From Caenorhabditis elegans (Eukaryota > Nematoda > Chromadorea > Rhabditida > Rhabditidae): a stretch of DNA of 64,000 nt. The notes beneath the pieces were generated by a model that was not told the DNA's origin, ran no database searches, and saw only the letters and a list, made by a program, of their open reading frames with translations. The stretch's first letter is position 1; every line of letters starts with the position of its first letter. Positions 1 through 9,822 of this stretch are shown here, piece after piece. The position numbers were made by a program, and so were the translations under genes. The stretch covers positions 3,034,501-3,098,500 of the forward strand of contig NC_003280.10 of NCBI RefSeq assembly GCF_000002985.6. Reading direction: 5' to 3'.

Positions 1-148
1 CACGTTCGGGGTTCCGCAGCTTGACGTGAAACGAGTAGCTTGATGTGTGCGCAACGTAGTGCAAAAAAGCAGTTATATGGAAGCGGCCGACACTTTCGGG
101 TTCTACGCCACACTATACATACGAATATCTTCTAAACCAAGTTTCTAG

Positions 149-1408
149 GTACATACCACTGCCCCATTTGCGGAAGCATTCAGTGCTCGAGGTTGTACCA
201 CTGTGATGTACATCATCTCAATTGGAGCTCTGATCGGGCTCACCAATAACCTGGTCACCGGAGTATTTGCTCTGCCACGTGCCGTCTACGCGATGGCTGA
301 TGATGGGCTCATTTTCAAATGGTTGGCTCATGTAACTTCCTCGACTAAAGTTCCATTAAATGCTATCGTTATTTTTACACTTCTCAATGCGATTATCGCA
401 CTTATTTTTGATATTGAGGCGTTGGTAAGTTTTTTCTCAGTTTTCGGTGGAAAATTAACTTTAATTTTTTAATTTTTCAGGTAGAATTTCTATCCATCGG
501 CACCTTATTCGCCTACTCCTTTGTCTCCGGCTCGGTGCTTGTGCTCCGCTACCAGTCGGCTCCGATCGACGGCGATGGGAAGCGAATGGATAATGGCGGA
601 GAGCTGAGCTCATGGATTCCTGCTCGAAACTTCTGGGAGTCTTTACCCGCCGGCACCTCGATTTCCCTGGGTGTCGCCGCGTTGATCGGCTCATTTTTCT
701 GGTTGGCATTCACTTTTCGGACTGGATTTTATGAGCATTGGTATGGTCAAATATCGATTGGTTTCAATGGATTATTGATTGTTTTGGTGATGGCTTTTAT
801 TCTCGGACACCAGCAGAACTCACTGGAAACTAGCTTCAAGGTAAGCCTAAATTCAAGCCTGAGACTAAGCCGAATCCTAAATCTAAGCCCAAACTTAAAC
901 CTAAGCCTAAGCCTAAGCCTATGCCTGAGCTTAAACCTGAGCCTAAGCCTAAGCCTAAACCTGAACCTATGACTTCGTTTAAGTACAAGCCAACGCCTAA
1001 GTCTAAGTCTAATCCTACACCTAAGCCTACACCTGAGCCTAAGCCTAAACTTACAGCCGTAAACCTAAGCCTAAGCCCAAGCCTAAGCCTAGGGCCCAAA
1101 GCCTAAACATTATTTTTCAGGTTCCATTTGTCCCATTCCTTCCGTGTCTATCCCTCCTAGTCAATGTATTCATGATGGCCTACTTGACAACTGCCACATG
1201 GATCCGGCTTTTTGTCTGGATGGGTGTTGGTGAGTTCTAGATTTTTTAGGCCTATTTCCGGTTGAAAAATCTGAAAATTTCAGGCCTCTTGATCTACTTT
1301 TCCTATGGAATCCGACATTCCAAAGAAGCCAAGAAGCTCACCACAATTGCCGATATTCGAATGAGCTCGACGTTTCCGAATAAGAATAATCGGATCACGA
1401 AAACCTAG
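149..1408 (+). CDS. Cationic amino-acid transporter (SLC7A/CAT family), 3' part
   Basis: Exons read as 149-424, 481-840, 1121-1229 and 1284-1408 (stop TAG). The phases join without a break. The 5' end lies left of the window, so the start is missing; the acceptor at 146-148 opens the first visible exon. The family moves lysine, arginine or related amino acids across the plasma membrane with 12-14 helices. Recognition rests on the CAT signatures [23 protein letters not shown] and [20 protein letters not shown], followed by hydrophobic helices and a short polar tail ending [17 protein letters not shown]. Intron 841-1120 is filled with telomere-like hexamers. The gene is convergent with the next one (minus strand, stop at 1723). 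Which of the several nematode CAT paralogues this is cannot be told from the fragment. Confidence 0.9.
845..1109 (+). repeat. Interstitial telomere-like hexamer tract
   Basis: Diverged tandem GCCTAA units (complement of the nematode telomere repeat TTAGGC) fill most of the third visible transporter intron. The plus strand carries the C-rich version. Hexamer register is largely kept despite point changes. Confidence 0.9.
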
Positions 1409-1722
1409 AATAAGAGTCTGCTGAAAAAAACGGGTTTCCCAAATTTTTTGACACTTCATTTTGCCAAAAATTATAATGCCAAATTGTAGAAATCTAGGAA
1501 AATTACTTATATATTCAATTTTAATTTGAATGCTTAATTTTGACTCCCGGTTCTTGTCGAATTTGATCTCTGATTTTGTTTTTTTTTAATTTTTATTATC
1601 ACAATAAAATTGTTCATATTTTAAGCAGCACCAGAATTGCGCCATTGCAGCAGAAATTTAGAAATAGAATAATAATACTGCAGAACACAAGAAACACATA
1701 AAATTTATTACAAAAAAATAGT
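1409..1722. other. Intergenic, convergent 3' ends
   Basis: AT-rich sequence between two convergent stops. A poly(A) signal AATAAA at 1603-1608 suits the transporter transcript. Nothing else is recognisable. Confidence 0.6.
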
Positions 1723-3254
1723 TCAAAAATTAAACTTCGGATGTGGAATCTCCTGAGCATTAACCTGCTCGCCACGCTCTGTGATATCCAGGTGAAATCG
1801 TTTGATCCATTCTCTGAAATATTTGGAGTTCTGGTCATCAAATCACGAGAAATGCACCAAGGAACTAGGGATGCGCCAAGGCATGATAAATGTGTCAAGT
1901 CACTAGATTTGTTTCAATTCTCTAGAAATGCGCCAAGGCACTTGATAAGGGCCAAGGCACTGGAAATGCGCCAAGGCACTGGAAATGCGCCAAGGCACGA
2001 GAAACGCGCCAAGGCACTAGGAATGGGCCAAGTCACTAGAAACGCGCCAAGGCACTGGAAATGTGCCAAGGCACTGGAAATGCGCCAAATCACGAGAAAC
2101 TCGCCAATGCCTTAGAAATGCGTCAAGTCACTAGGAATGTGTCAAGTCACAAAAGGAACAAAAAACTCGTCAAGGCACTACAAAAACGTCAAGTTACCAG
2201 AAACGTGCCAAGACATAAAGAATGCGCCAAGGCACGCAAAAGGCGCCAAGTCACAATAAATGCGCCAAGTCAGTAGAAACGAGTCAAAACACTAAGAGTG
2301 CGCCAAGTCACGAGAATCGCGCCAAGGTACGATATATGTGTCAAGTCATTAAAAATGTGCAGTCACTAGAAACTCGGCAAGTCACTAGGAATGCGTCAAG
2401 GCACGCAAAAAACGCCAAGGCACGAGAAACGCGCCAAAGCACAAGAAATGCGTCAAGTCACGATAAATGCGCCAAGGCACTCAAAACGAGCCAAGTCTTG
2501 ATAAATGCGCCAGGGCACCGAAAAAGCGTCAAGACACTACAAAAGCGTGAAGTTACTAAAAAGGCGCCAGATGACTAAAAACGCGCCAAGTCTTGATAAT
2601 TGCGCCAGGTCACCAAAAAAGCGTTAAGTCACGAAAAAGGCGCCAAGGCACTAGAAAAACGTCAAGCTACCAGAAACGCGCCAAGACATTAGGAATGCGC
2701 CAAGACACAAGAAATGCGCCAAATCTTTAAAATATGACCCACCTGCCAGGAACCGAGTAATCGTCCAATTCCACTCTAATCGTCCGCATCTTTGTCGTGC
2801 TCTTTGTGCAATCGTGCAAGACTAGTGCGTACAGCTCATAGGTCTTCTGCAACAAAAAAAACGTTTACTCGAACTTCCTGTGGTGACGAACATCATAAAA
2901 CGCATTGCCAAACAAGATCCCATAATTATTGTCCATCGACTCGCCCTTATCACCATTTCCAATATTATCCAACCGGGTGGCTTTGGTGTCCGCCGTGAAA
3001 CTGAAAGAAAATCAATAATTTGGAGTCACTGTGGCTCAAAAATCTAATACCGATTCGCATCAAAGTACTGAATTCTGTACCGAAAATTGTGCTTTTCAGG
3101 GATCCGACACGTCATCCTTGCGATGAACACGTAATGGTCCGGCGCGTTTTGACTCGAGCAAAAGTTGAGGATTATGATGAAAAATAGGGCTGAAAATGGC
3201 ATTAAATTGCTGAAAAAATTGGGATTGGCACTTACTTGCGAAAACGTTGAGCAT
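1723..3254 (-). CDS. Small secreted protein, possibly a diverged transthyretin-like (TTR) protein
   Basis: Five exons: 3254-3236, 3189-3051, 3000-2892, 2846-2743 and 1813-1723 (stop TGA), giving 153 aa. The N-terminus MLNVFATLFFIIILNFCSSQ is a clear signal peptide. The body has only two cysteines, at RMTCRI and LHDCT. The stretch YELYALVLHDC resembles the conserved strand before the cysteine in nematode transthyretin-like proteins, and RTIRVELDDY resembles the strand after it. This family call is inference. Weak point: the third donor (GAT|gttcgt) is poor. A stronger-looking donor 22 bases further on would break the frame, so this join needs transcript evidence. The last intron (2742-1814) is almost entirely a 19-bp satellite. 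Confidence 0.65.
1840..2735. repeat. 19-20 bp satellite array (GCGCCAAGGCACTAGAAAT type)
   Basis: About 45 imperfect units of GCGCCAAGGCACTAGAAAT fill the last intron of the small secreted gene. The same family occurs at 4935-5645 and, in the opposite orientation, at about 3960-4075. Confidence 0.9.
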
Positions 3255-3364
3255 TTTTTGTTGATTTATTGATTTTCTTACAAAATAAATGTTTTTTTTT
3301 CCACAAAATCCCATGGGCAAGTTGGCAAAGTTGACAAATTACGTGAAAGTTCTAAACATTTTTT

Positions 3365-4075
3365 TTCCAAAATTTAAATAATTTTAATTTCAAAAATGTT
3401 AGCACGCTAATAAAAAAACCTGGAAAAATTGGAAAAATGTGGCAATATTGTAGTTCCACCAGGCCGCCAATTAAGAGCCTGTAACTTGGGAGCCGGTTGA
3501 GATAGAAAAAAGTTGTCAACTAAGAAATTGTTAAGCAGAGCATTGTGAGCATTTTGCTAGTTGAAAATTTTTTGATAGCTCTTCCGGTTGCGGAGTTATA
3601 GGGGTTTGAAGTTGGAAGAGGGAGAGGGAGAGACGCAGAGAGGCAGAGCGTCTTGTCGTCTGCGTCCCCTCTCTCTCGCACCTTCAACTTCTAACGACCA
3701 TATCTCTGGAACGGTTAGAGATTGAAAGAAATTTTTAATTGCAAAAATTATCAGCGCAAAATTTTGCATCAAATGAGCTAAAAAGTTTTGAAAACGAAAA
3801 AATACTTACCGCACAAAAATTAGGATATTCATTAGCACATGAATGTAAGGATACGGGAACGGGGATTTTCTTGTGGAACTTAAAATGCGCCAACAAGCGT
3901 ACTGGCGCACTTTTAGTGGTTTTTCGTTCAATTTTGATGATTTGACGCAGATCAGTGGCAAGGCACTGAAAATGCGCCAACAAACCATTATGATGATGTT
4001 TTTGTGCCTTGGCGCATTTCTAGTGCCTCGGCGCTTTTGGGGTGCCTTGGCGCATTTCTCGTGGCTTGAAGTTAA
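3365..4075 (-). pseudogene. Inverted, decayed partial copy of the TMEM272-like gene
   Basis: Read on the minus strand, this segment matches the 3' half of the plus-strand gene at 4363-6306. It has satellite units (about 4075-3960), then a copy of its third coding exon ending at about 3806 (FPYPYIHVLMNILIFV against FPYPCGYIHVLLNILIFVW) with an intact GTAAGT donor. Next come intron sequence with the same GAGAGAGGG...GACGCAGACGAC stretch and a degraded copy of the last exon (TGGTGGAACTACAATATTGCCACATTTTTCC) around 3470-3420. No first exons or start codon are seen, and the last exon has lost its frame. Best read as a non-functional inverted duplicate. Confidence 0.8.
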
Positions 4076-4362
4076 CATTGTCAGTTTTCCCAAATTTTCC
4101 CATCGCCACAGGAGTTTCTGTAAAAAAAAAGTTCTCCAACATTTTGGCCTAATCTATGACTTCTATGTCTTCTCCCATTTTTGCAGTTCTCATCAACTTG
4201 ACCCACCCTCTGGTCAAGGTTATCATAGAACAGAAAGAGAAAACACACATCGGCTATCTTTTTCATTTTCCGACACTGTTCTCCCAGTAGATTTTTAGTT
4301 CTTTCCCAACATTTTCATTATTAATTTTTTGATTTATGAGCCAATATATATATTTCAGAAAA

Positions 4363-6306
4363 ATGTCAAAGTCCGACCTAGTTGGGCTGGAGAATGGCGG
4401 CTCAATTGAGCCAGATATACAGAAAACGAAATTTCTTACAAAGACCAATCGGGCAATGGACAAGGCCTTGACGAAATGTGAGTGATTTGAGATTGCCGAT
4501 TTGCCGGAAATTTTGATTTTTGGAAAATTGCCGATTTGCCGATTTGCCGGAAAAAAAAACTTCCAACTGAAGAAATGTGCCAAATTTTCAGCTTCATTCG
4601 ATGAGGAAATGGATGAGGAGATGGCATCGGGCTGCAATATCATTTTCACGGTACTCAATATTTGCCTCGTCATCTTCGGCTTGGCGCGACGCGAAGAATG
4701 TGACGGGCAACCGATGATCCCAGTTTTTATTATTGTTTTGGGGTGTTTATGGCTGGCGAAGGATGCTATCGAGAGGTTGAGACGACGATATGTGAGTTAT
4801 CAAATGGGAAAATGATGATAACAAAGTGGGGGTGATAACGATTGAGAATTCTTTTTTTTTTGGGGAAAACTAGACGAGAGGAGTTGCGCGAAAAAAAAAC
4901 AAAGCAAACTTTACAGGAAACAAAAAATTATCAAAGCACCGATGCGCCATGAAAAGGGTAGATCACCAGAATTGCGCCAATGCACAAAAAAACGCCAATG
5001 CACAAGGAATGCGCAAAGGCACTAGAAATGCGCCAGGGCGCTATAAATGCCTTAAGACACTAGAAATGCGCCAATACACAAAAAACGCCCAGGCACTAGA
5101 AATGCGCAAAGGCACTAGAAATGCACCAAGGTACTAGAAACGCGCCAAGGCACTAGATAAGTGTCAAGGCACGCAAAAAGCGCCAAGGCACTAGAAATGC
5201 GCCAAGGCACTAGATAAGTGTCAAGGCACGCAAAAAGCGCCAAGGCACTAGAAATGCGCCAAGACACTAGGAATTCGTCAAGTAACGAGAAACGCGCAAA
5301 GTCACTATAAATGCGCCAAAACACTAGGAATGCGTCAAGACACCCAAACCCCCAGTATCGAGAAACGCGCCAAGGCACTAAAAGTGCGCCAGGACACTAG
5401 AAATGCGCCAAGGCACTAGCAACGAGTCATGCATTTGAAAAAACGCCAAGACTCTAGAAGTGCGCCAGGACGCTGAAAATGCCTTCAGTCACTAGAAATG
5501 CGCCAAGACACTAGAAGTGCGCCTGGACACTACAAATGCGTCAAGGCACTATGAAAGCGTCAAACGCAAGATGGGTCAATGCACCAAAAAAGCGCCAAGG
5601 CACGAAAATTGCGCCAAGACGCCAAGACACCCAAAAAACGTCATAATCCTAGTTCACAATGAGCACGATAAACCACAAAAACCAGTACACTTGTTGGCGC
5701 ATATTCAATTTAAAATTTTCAGCAACGAAAACGTGAATCCCCGCTACCATCCGACGACGGAGAGCTCAGGGATGCCACAGGAAGATCCGGGTTCCCATAT
5801 CCTTGCGGCTACATTCACGTGCTCCTGAATATCCTAATTTTTGTTTGGTAAGACTTTTTTGATTTTGAAAATTTCTCAGCTCATTTGATGCAGAATTTTG
5901 CGCTGATAATTTTTGTAATTGAAAATTTCTTTCAATCTCTAACCGTTCAAGAGATATGCTCGTTAGAAGTTGGTGGGTGCGAGAGAGAGGGGGACGCAGA
6001 CGACGAGGCGCTCTGCTTCTCTGCGTCTCTCCCTCTCCCTCTTCCAACTTTAAACCCCTTTAACTCTACAACCAAGAGAGCTATCAAAAAACTTTCAACT
6101 AACAAAATGATCAAAAGTTCTGCTAAACATTTCGGGTCTCAATTTTCAGGTGCATATTCGGCTGCTACTGGGTGTTCGGCTCATGGACGGCCCGTGCCTA
6201 CTGCGACTGGTGGACCTACAATATTGCCACGTTTTTCCTGTTTTTCTCAATTTTTTGGCTGTTCATGAGTGTTTTTTGTTGTTGTGTGTTAACATTTGTG
6301 AAATAA
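4363..6306 (+). CDS. TMEM272-like four-helix membrane protein
   Basis: Exons 4363-4477, 4592-4791, 5723-5847 and 6150-6306 give 198 aa and close in frame. An acceptor-like TTTCAG four bases before the ATG suits trans-splicing or a 5' UTR intron. Residues 1-40 are cytosolic-looking and polar (MSKSDLVGLENGG). Helix 1 is around IIFTVLNICLVIFGL, then RREECDGQPMIPVFIIVLGCLW, which matches the short cysteine plus QPMIPV signature of TMEM272-like proteins. A basic linker RLRRRYQRKRESP follows, then helices LLNILIFVWCIFGCYWVFG and NIATFFLFFSIFWLFMSVF, with ARAYCDWWTYN between them. The family's function is unknown. The 0.9-kb third intron is a satellite array. The stop TAA lies inside an AATAAA at 6302-6307, so the 3' UTR may be extremely short. 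Confidence 0.8.
4935..5645. repeat. 19-20 bp satellite array inside the TMEM272-like gene
   Basis: This is the same unit family as at 1840-2735, in the same plus-strand orientation, inside intron 4792-5722. Several units carry internal duplications, such as the repeated block around 5150-5235. Confidence 0.9.
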
Positions 6307-6482
6307 AACATTTTTGAATTTGTTAGTTTGTAGGAATTTTACCAAAATCATAGCTACAACAACTAGGTAGGTGTTGATAAAATAATAGAGTAGGGCAGTC
6401 CAATTTGTATTTTGTATTTGGTATTCCTTTGTCAAAAAATATAATCTAGTACTATTTTATTAAATTAAACCAGCACTTTACA

Positions 6483-8906
6483 TTATCTCTGATTGTGCAG
6501 ACATCTCACTGAATTAACATCAATAGTTACAGGTCCGGTTCCGGCGTCTGCCGTATAGGTCCACGTCATATCAGCACTATTGCAGGTTACAGTAATTGTT
6601 ACTTCTTGGGGTTCGAATTGGCCTTCCAGTGGAATTGTTTGTGCATTCAATTGCATTAAAACGGTGTACCCATCAATTGCAGAGCAGCTAATTTTCATTG
6701 TGGAAGTGGAGTCGGCTGTTCCGGCAATTGGTGTCGACATGAAGCTGGAATAAATATTTTAAGTACGTTTTTACAACTTAAATTCATGATTCACAATTCA
6801 TGAATTCATGCTTCCAAACTAACTCTGAATAGGTAACATCGACCATCGTTTGAGGCTGATTAGCGTCTCCCACTCCCAACATTACCGCTTCAGGATTACA
6901 CTTCCTATTCTCAACTTGTTGGCAGGTCACAGTGTCAAGCGCCTGTGTGGATGGCTGTCCATTCACCATCGTCACGTAGTTCCATATCATATCTGCAGTG
7001 TTGCACTGAGCATTTATAGTAACCGTCTGGGGAGGTGGGTCCAGATTGTTTTCCACTGGGGTGAAGGCTCCATTCAGATCCATTTGCACGTTGAAGTCGT
7101 CGGCTCCAGAGCAAGTGATTGTCATTGAGGAGACGCCGGCTGTAGTTGTAACTGCTGAATGTGTAACATCGATGGCGACCTCAGGGGTTTGATCGTCTCC
7201 AACTCCATAAGTTATCAACGCCGGATCACATGGCACCGGCTCCGGATCCGGTCCCTCTCCCGGCAAATTCTGAACTTGTTGGCAGGTCACACTGTCAAGC
7301 GCCTGTGTGGATGGCTGTCCATTCACCATTGTCACGTAGTTCCATATCATATCTGCAGTGTTGCACTGAGCATTTATAGTAACCGTCTGGGGAGGTGGGT
7401 CCAGATTGTTTTCCACTGGGGTGAAGGCTCCATTCAGATCCATTTGCACGTTGAAGTCGTCGGCTCCAGAGCAAGTGATTGTCATTGAGGAGACGCCGGC
7501 TGTAGTTGTAACTGCTGAATGTGTAACATCGATGGCGACCTCAGGGGTTTGATCGTCTCCAACTCCATAAGTTATCAACGCCGGATCACATGGCACCGGC
7601 TCCGGATCCGGTCCCTCTCCCGGCAAATTCTGAACTTGTTGGCAGGTCACACTGTCAAGCGCCTGTGTGGATGGCTGTCCATTCACCATTGTCACGTAGT
7701 TCCATATCATATCTGCAGTGTTGCACTGAGCATTTATAGTAACCGTCTGGGGAGGTGGGTCCAGATTGTTTTCCACTGGGGTGAAGGCTCCATTCAGATC
7801 CATTTGCACGTTGAAGTCGTCGGCTCCAGAGCAAGTGATTGTCATTGAGGAGACGCCGGCTGTAGTTGTAACTGCTGAATGTGTAACATCGATGGCGACC
7901 TCAGGGGTTTGATCGTCTCCAACTCCATAAGTAATCAACGCCGGATCACATGCCACCGGCTCCGGATCCGGCCCCTCTCCCGGCAAATTCTGAACTTGTA
8001 GGCAGGTCACACTGTCGAGAGGTTCGGTGAACGTTTCACCATTGATCACAGTCACGTAGTTCCATTTCATATCGGCGGTATTACACTGAGCATTGATAGT
8101 AACTGTCTGGGGTAGTGGATCCTGGTCGTTCTCGGCTGGTGTGAAGGCTCCATTAAGCTCCATTTGCACATTGAAGTCAGTGGCTCCAGAGCAAGTAATT
8201 GTCATTGAGGAGGTACCGGCTGTAGTTGTAACTGCTGAATGTGTAACATCGATGGCGACTTCGGGGTTTTGATTGTCTCCTTGTCCAAGAACAAGTGTGT
8301 CCGGAGAGCATGCTGGTTCTGAAAGTTTTTTTTGGCTTCTCGGATATTTTTCGGATTTTTTTGGAATATTTTAATACATTTTCACAAATTTTTTTCACTG
8401 GAAATCCCCTGAAAGTTGAAAAATGGTCCAAAATTAAGCCTAAGCCGTAGCCTAAATCTAAGTCAAAGCCCAAGCCTAACCCTAAGCCTAACTAAGTCTA
8501 AACCTATGTCAAAGCCTTAGCCTAAGCCCAATCCTAAGCCTAAGCCTCAACCTAAACCTAAGTCTAAAACCCTTTGAAAAATCAAAAAAACGCTATAAAC
8601 CCAAGCCTAAATAGCGTCAGAGCTAACGCTCGCCACTGACGCCAAGCTTAAGCCTAAGCCTAAGACTAAACCATAGCCTACGCCTAACCCTAAGCCCAAG
8701 CCTAATCCTAAGCCTAAGCCTGAACCAAAGCCTAAGCCTAAGCCTAAGCCTAGGCCTAAACTTAAGAAAATCGACTTACCTGCCGGAGCCACCGTACTTG
8801 TCACAATTGGCTGCTGTGGAGTCTGAGTAGCGAAACAAGATTCTGAATTTTTAGCAATTAACAATAGAACCGAAAAGCTTAGCCAACAGACTAAGGAAGA
8901 CGACAT
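6483..8906 (-). CDS. Secreted protein with five tandem C6-like extracellular domains
   Basis: Exons 8906-8780, 8318-6824 and 6744-6483 give 627 aa, in frame throughout. The start MSSSLVCWLSFSVLLLIAKNSESC is a signal peptide. Five copies of a roughly 120-aa module follow, each running CDPALITYGVGDDQ, IDVTHSAVTTTAG, SSMTITCSG, VQMDLNGAF, QTVTINAQCNTADMIWNY and LDSVTCQQV. Neighbours are joined by an acidic linker, LPGEGPDPEPV. Cysteine spacing and the threonine-rich strands resemble the nematode C6/DUF281-type extracellular domain, but each module shows four rather than six cysteines. The last module is split by the final intron and is more diverged. Modules 2-4 are almost identical at DNA level. 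Function is unknown; an extracellular matrix or mucosal role is only a guess. Confidence 0.85.
6905..8318 (-). repeat. 360-bp coding tandem repeat of the C6-like gene
   Basis: The period is exactly 360 bp (120 codons). The blocks 7141-7500 and 7501-7860 read identically base for base. The flanking units differ by a few substitutions (for example at 6970, 7932 and 7953), and the outermost units are clearly older. Confidence 0.92.
8428..8772 (+). repeat. Interstitial telomere-like hexamer tract
   Basis: Diverged GCCTAA units on the plus strand fill the first intron of the C6-like gene. They are interrupted at about 8570-8645 by unrelated sequence. In the minus-strand transcript the tract reads TTAGGC. 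Confidence 0.88.
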
Positions 8907-9822
8907 GTTTAATGGAATGAATCAGATCAAATCACGGAAGAGGAGATCAAGATGAAAAATTTCTCAAGGATTTAATGATATAAAAAATCGAAAAGCAGGC
9001 AGGACAGGATATCTTTGATTCCTCTATGTCTCTAGTTTCGTTGTGACGTCGGACTGATTAGAGGAGAGATTTTCGTAGCATTGTCGCATAGTTATCAAAA
9101 AATCAGGATAGTGATCGGAAATCAGTTTTAATCTAGATATAAGATTATAAATATATAGATATAATAATAAAATAATAGATATAATAATATAAAATTGCAG
9201 ATTTCAGAAAAAACCTTTGATCTCCTTTATCCCTGAAACAAAACGTGCTAGCAAAAAGTTGTCAACTAACAAGATGCTTAAAAATATGTGATGAATAATT
9301 TGTTAGTTGACAACTTTTTGATAACTCTTCCCATTTTAGAGTTACAGGAAATGTTTATTAAAATGTGATGAATATTTTATTAGTTGACAACTTTTAACAT
9401 TTTACTTTTACCAGCTTTTACCGTTTTAGAGTTACAACGGCTCAAATCCAAGTTGCTTCTTTTGGGGTCCTATGACAGAACCATGGAACAAGACAGGCAA
9501 TGTGAGTTTGATACGAAAAAATGAAATTCCTGAAGATTTTAACATAAAATCTTGATCTCCACCGCTTATAGATTATACTCAAAGATCAGAAAGTGCTGAG
9601 AGTCGCTGATTGGTGCAAACGTGGGCGTGGCCGAGCGGTGATTGGTCAAGAAATTATGTGGTTCATGTTTCTTTGTTCTTAACATTGTTCGATCATATCT
9701 AGAAATGTGATGTTAATATTAATATTGACAGGTGACTTTTTAACATATGTCTTATGCTGAGCCCCCAAACAATCAATCTCCTCATTTTTCCTGCCAATTT
9801 TGAGCACACTCCTTCTAGTAAC
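8907..9822. other. Divergent intergenic region with a foldback repeat
   Basis: Upstream region shared by the C6-like gene (-) and the first sri gene (+). It holds AT-rich sequence (9110-9210) and a foldback repeat with GTTGTCAACTAA-type arms at about 9243-9435. The same motif recurs at 3500-3560 and 6080-6110. The stretch GGGCGTGGCCGAGCGGTGATTGGTCA is at about 9623. No promoter element is identified with confidence. Confidence 0.6.

Noticed and set aside
836-1106. Lysine-proline or leucine-glycine repeat frames in the transporter intron
   Set aside because: Translation of telomere-like hexamers, not protein coding.
3735-4093. A functional minus-strand gene at the inverted copy
   Set aside because: No start exon is seen and the last exon has lost its reading frame, although one donor is intact.
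1840-5645. Regular 19-20 bp repeats that superficially resemble a CRISPR array
   Set aside because: Units are head to tail with no unique spacers, in an animal genome, within introns.
6850-7848. Open frames of about 90-110 codons on the plus strand that repeat three times
   Set aside because: They are the antisense of the C6-like coding repeat and recur only because the repeat does.
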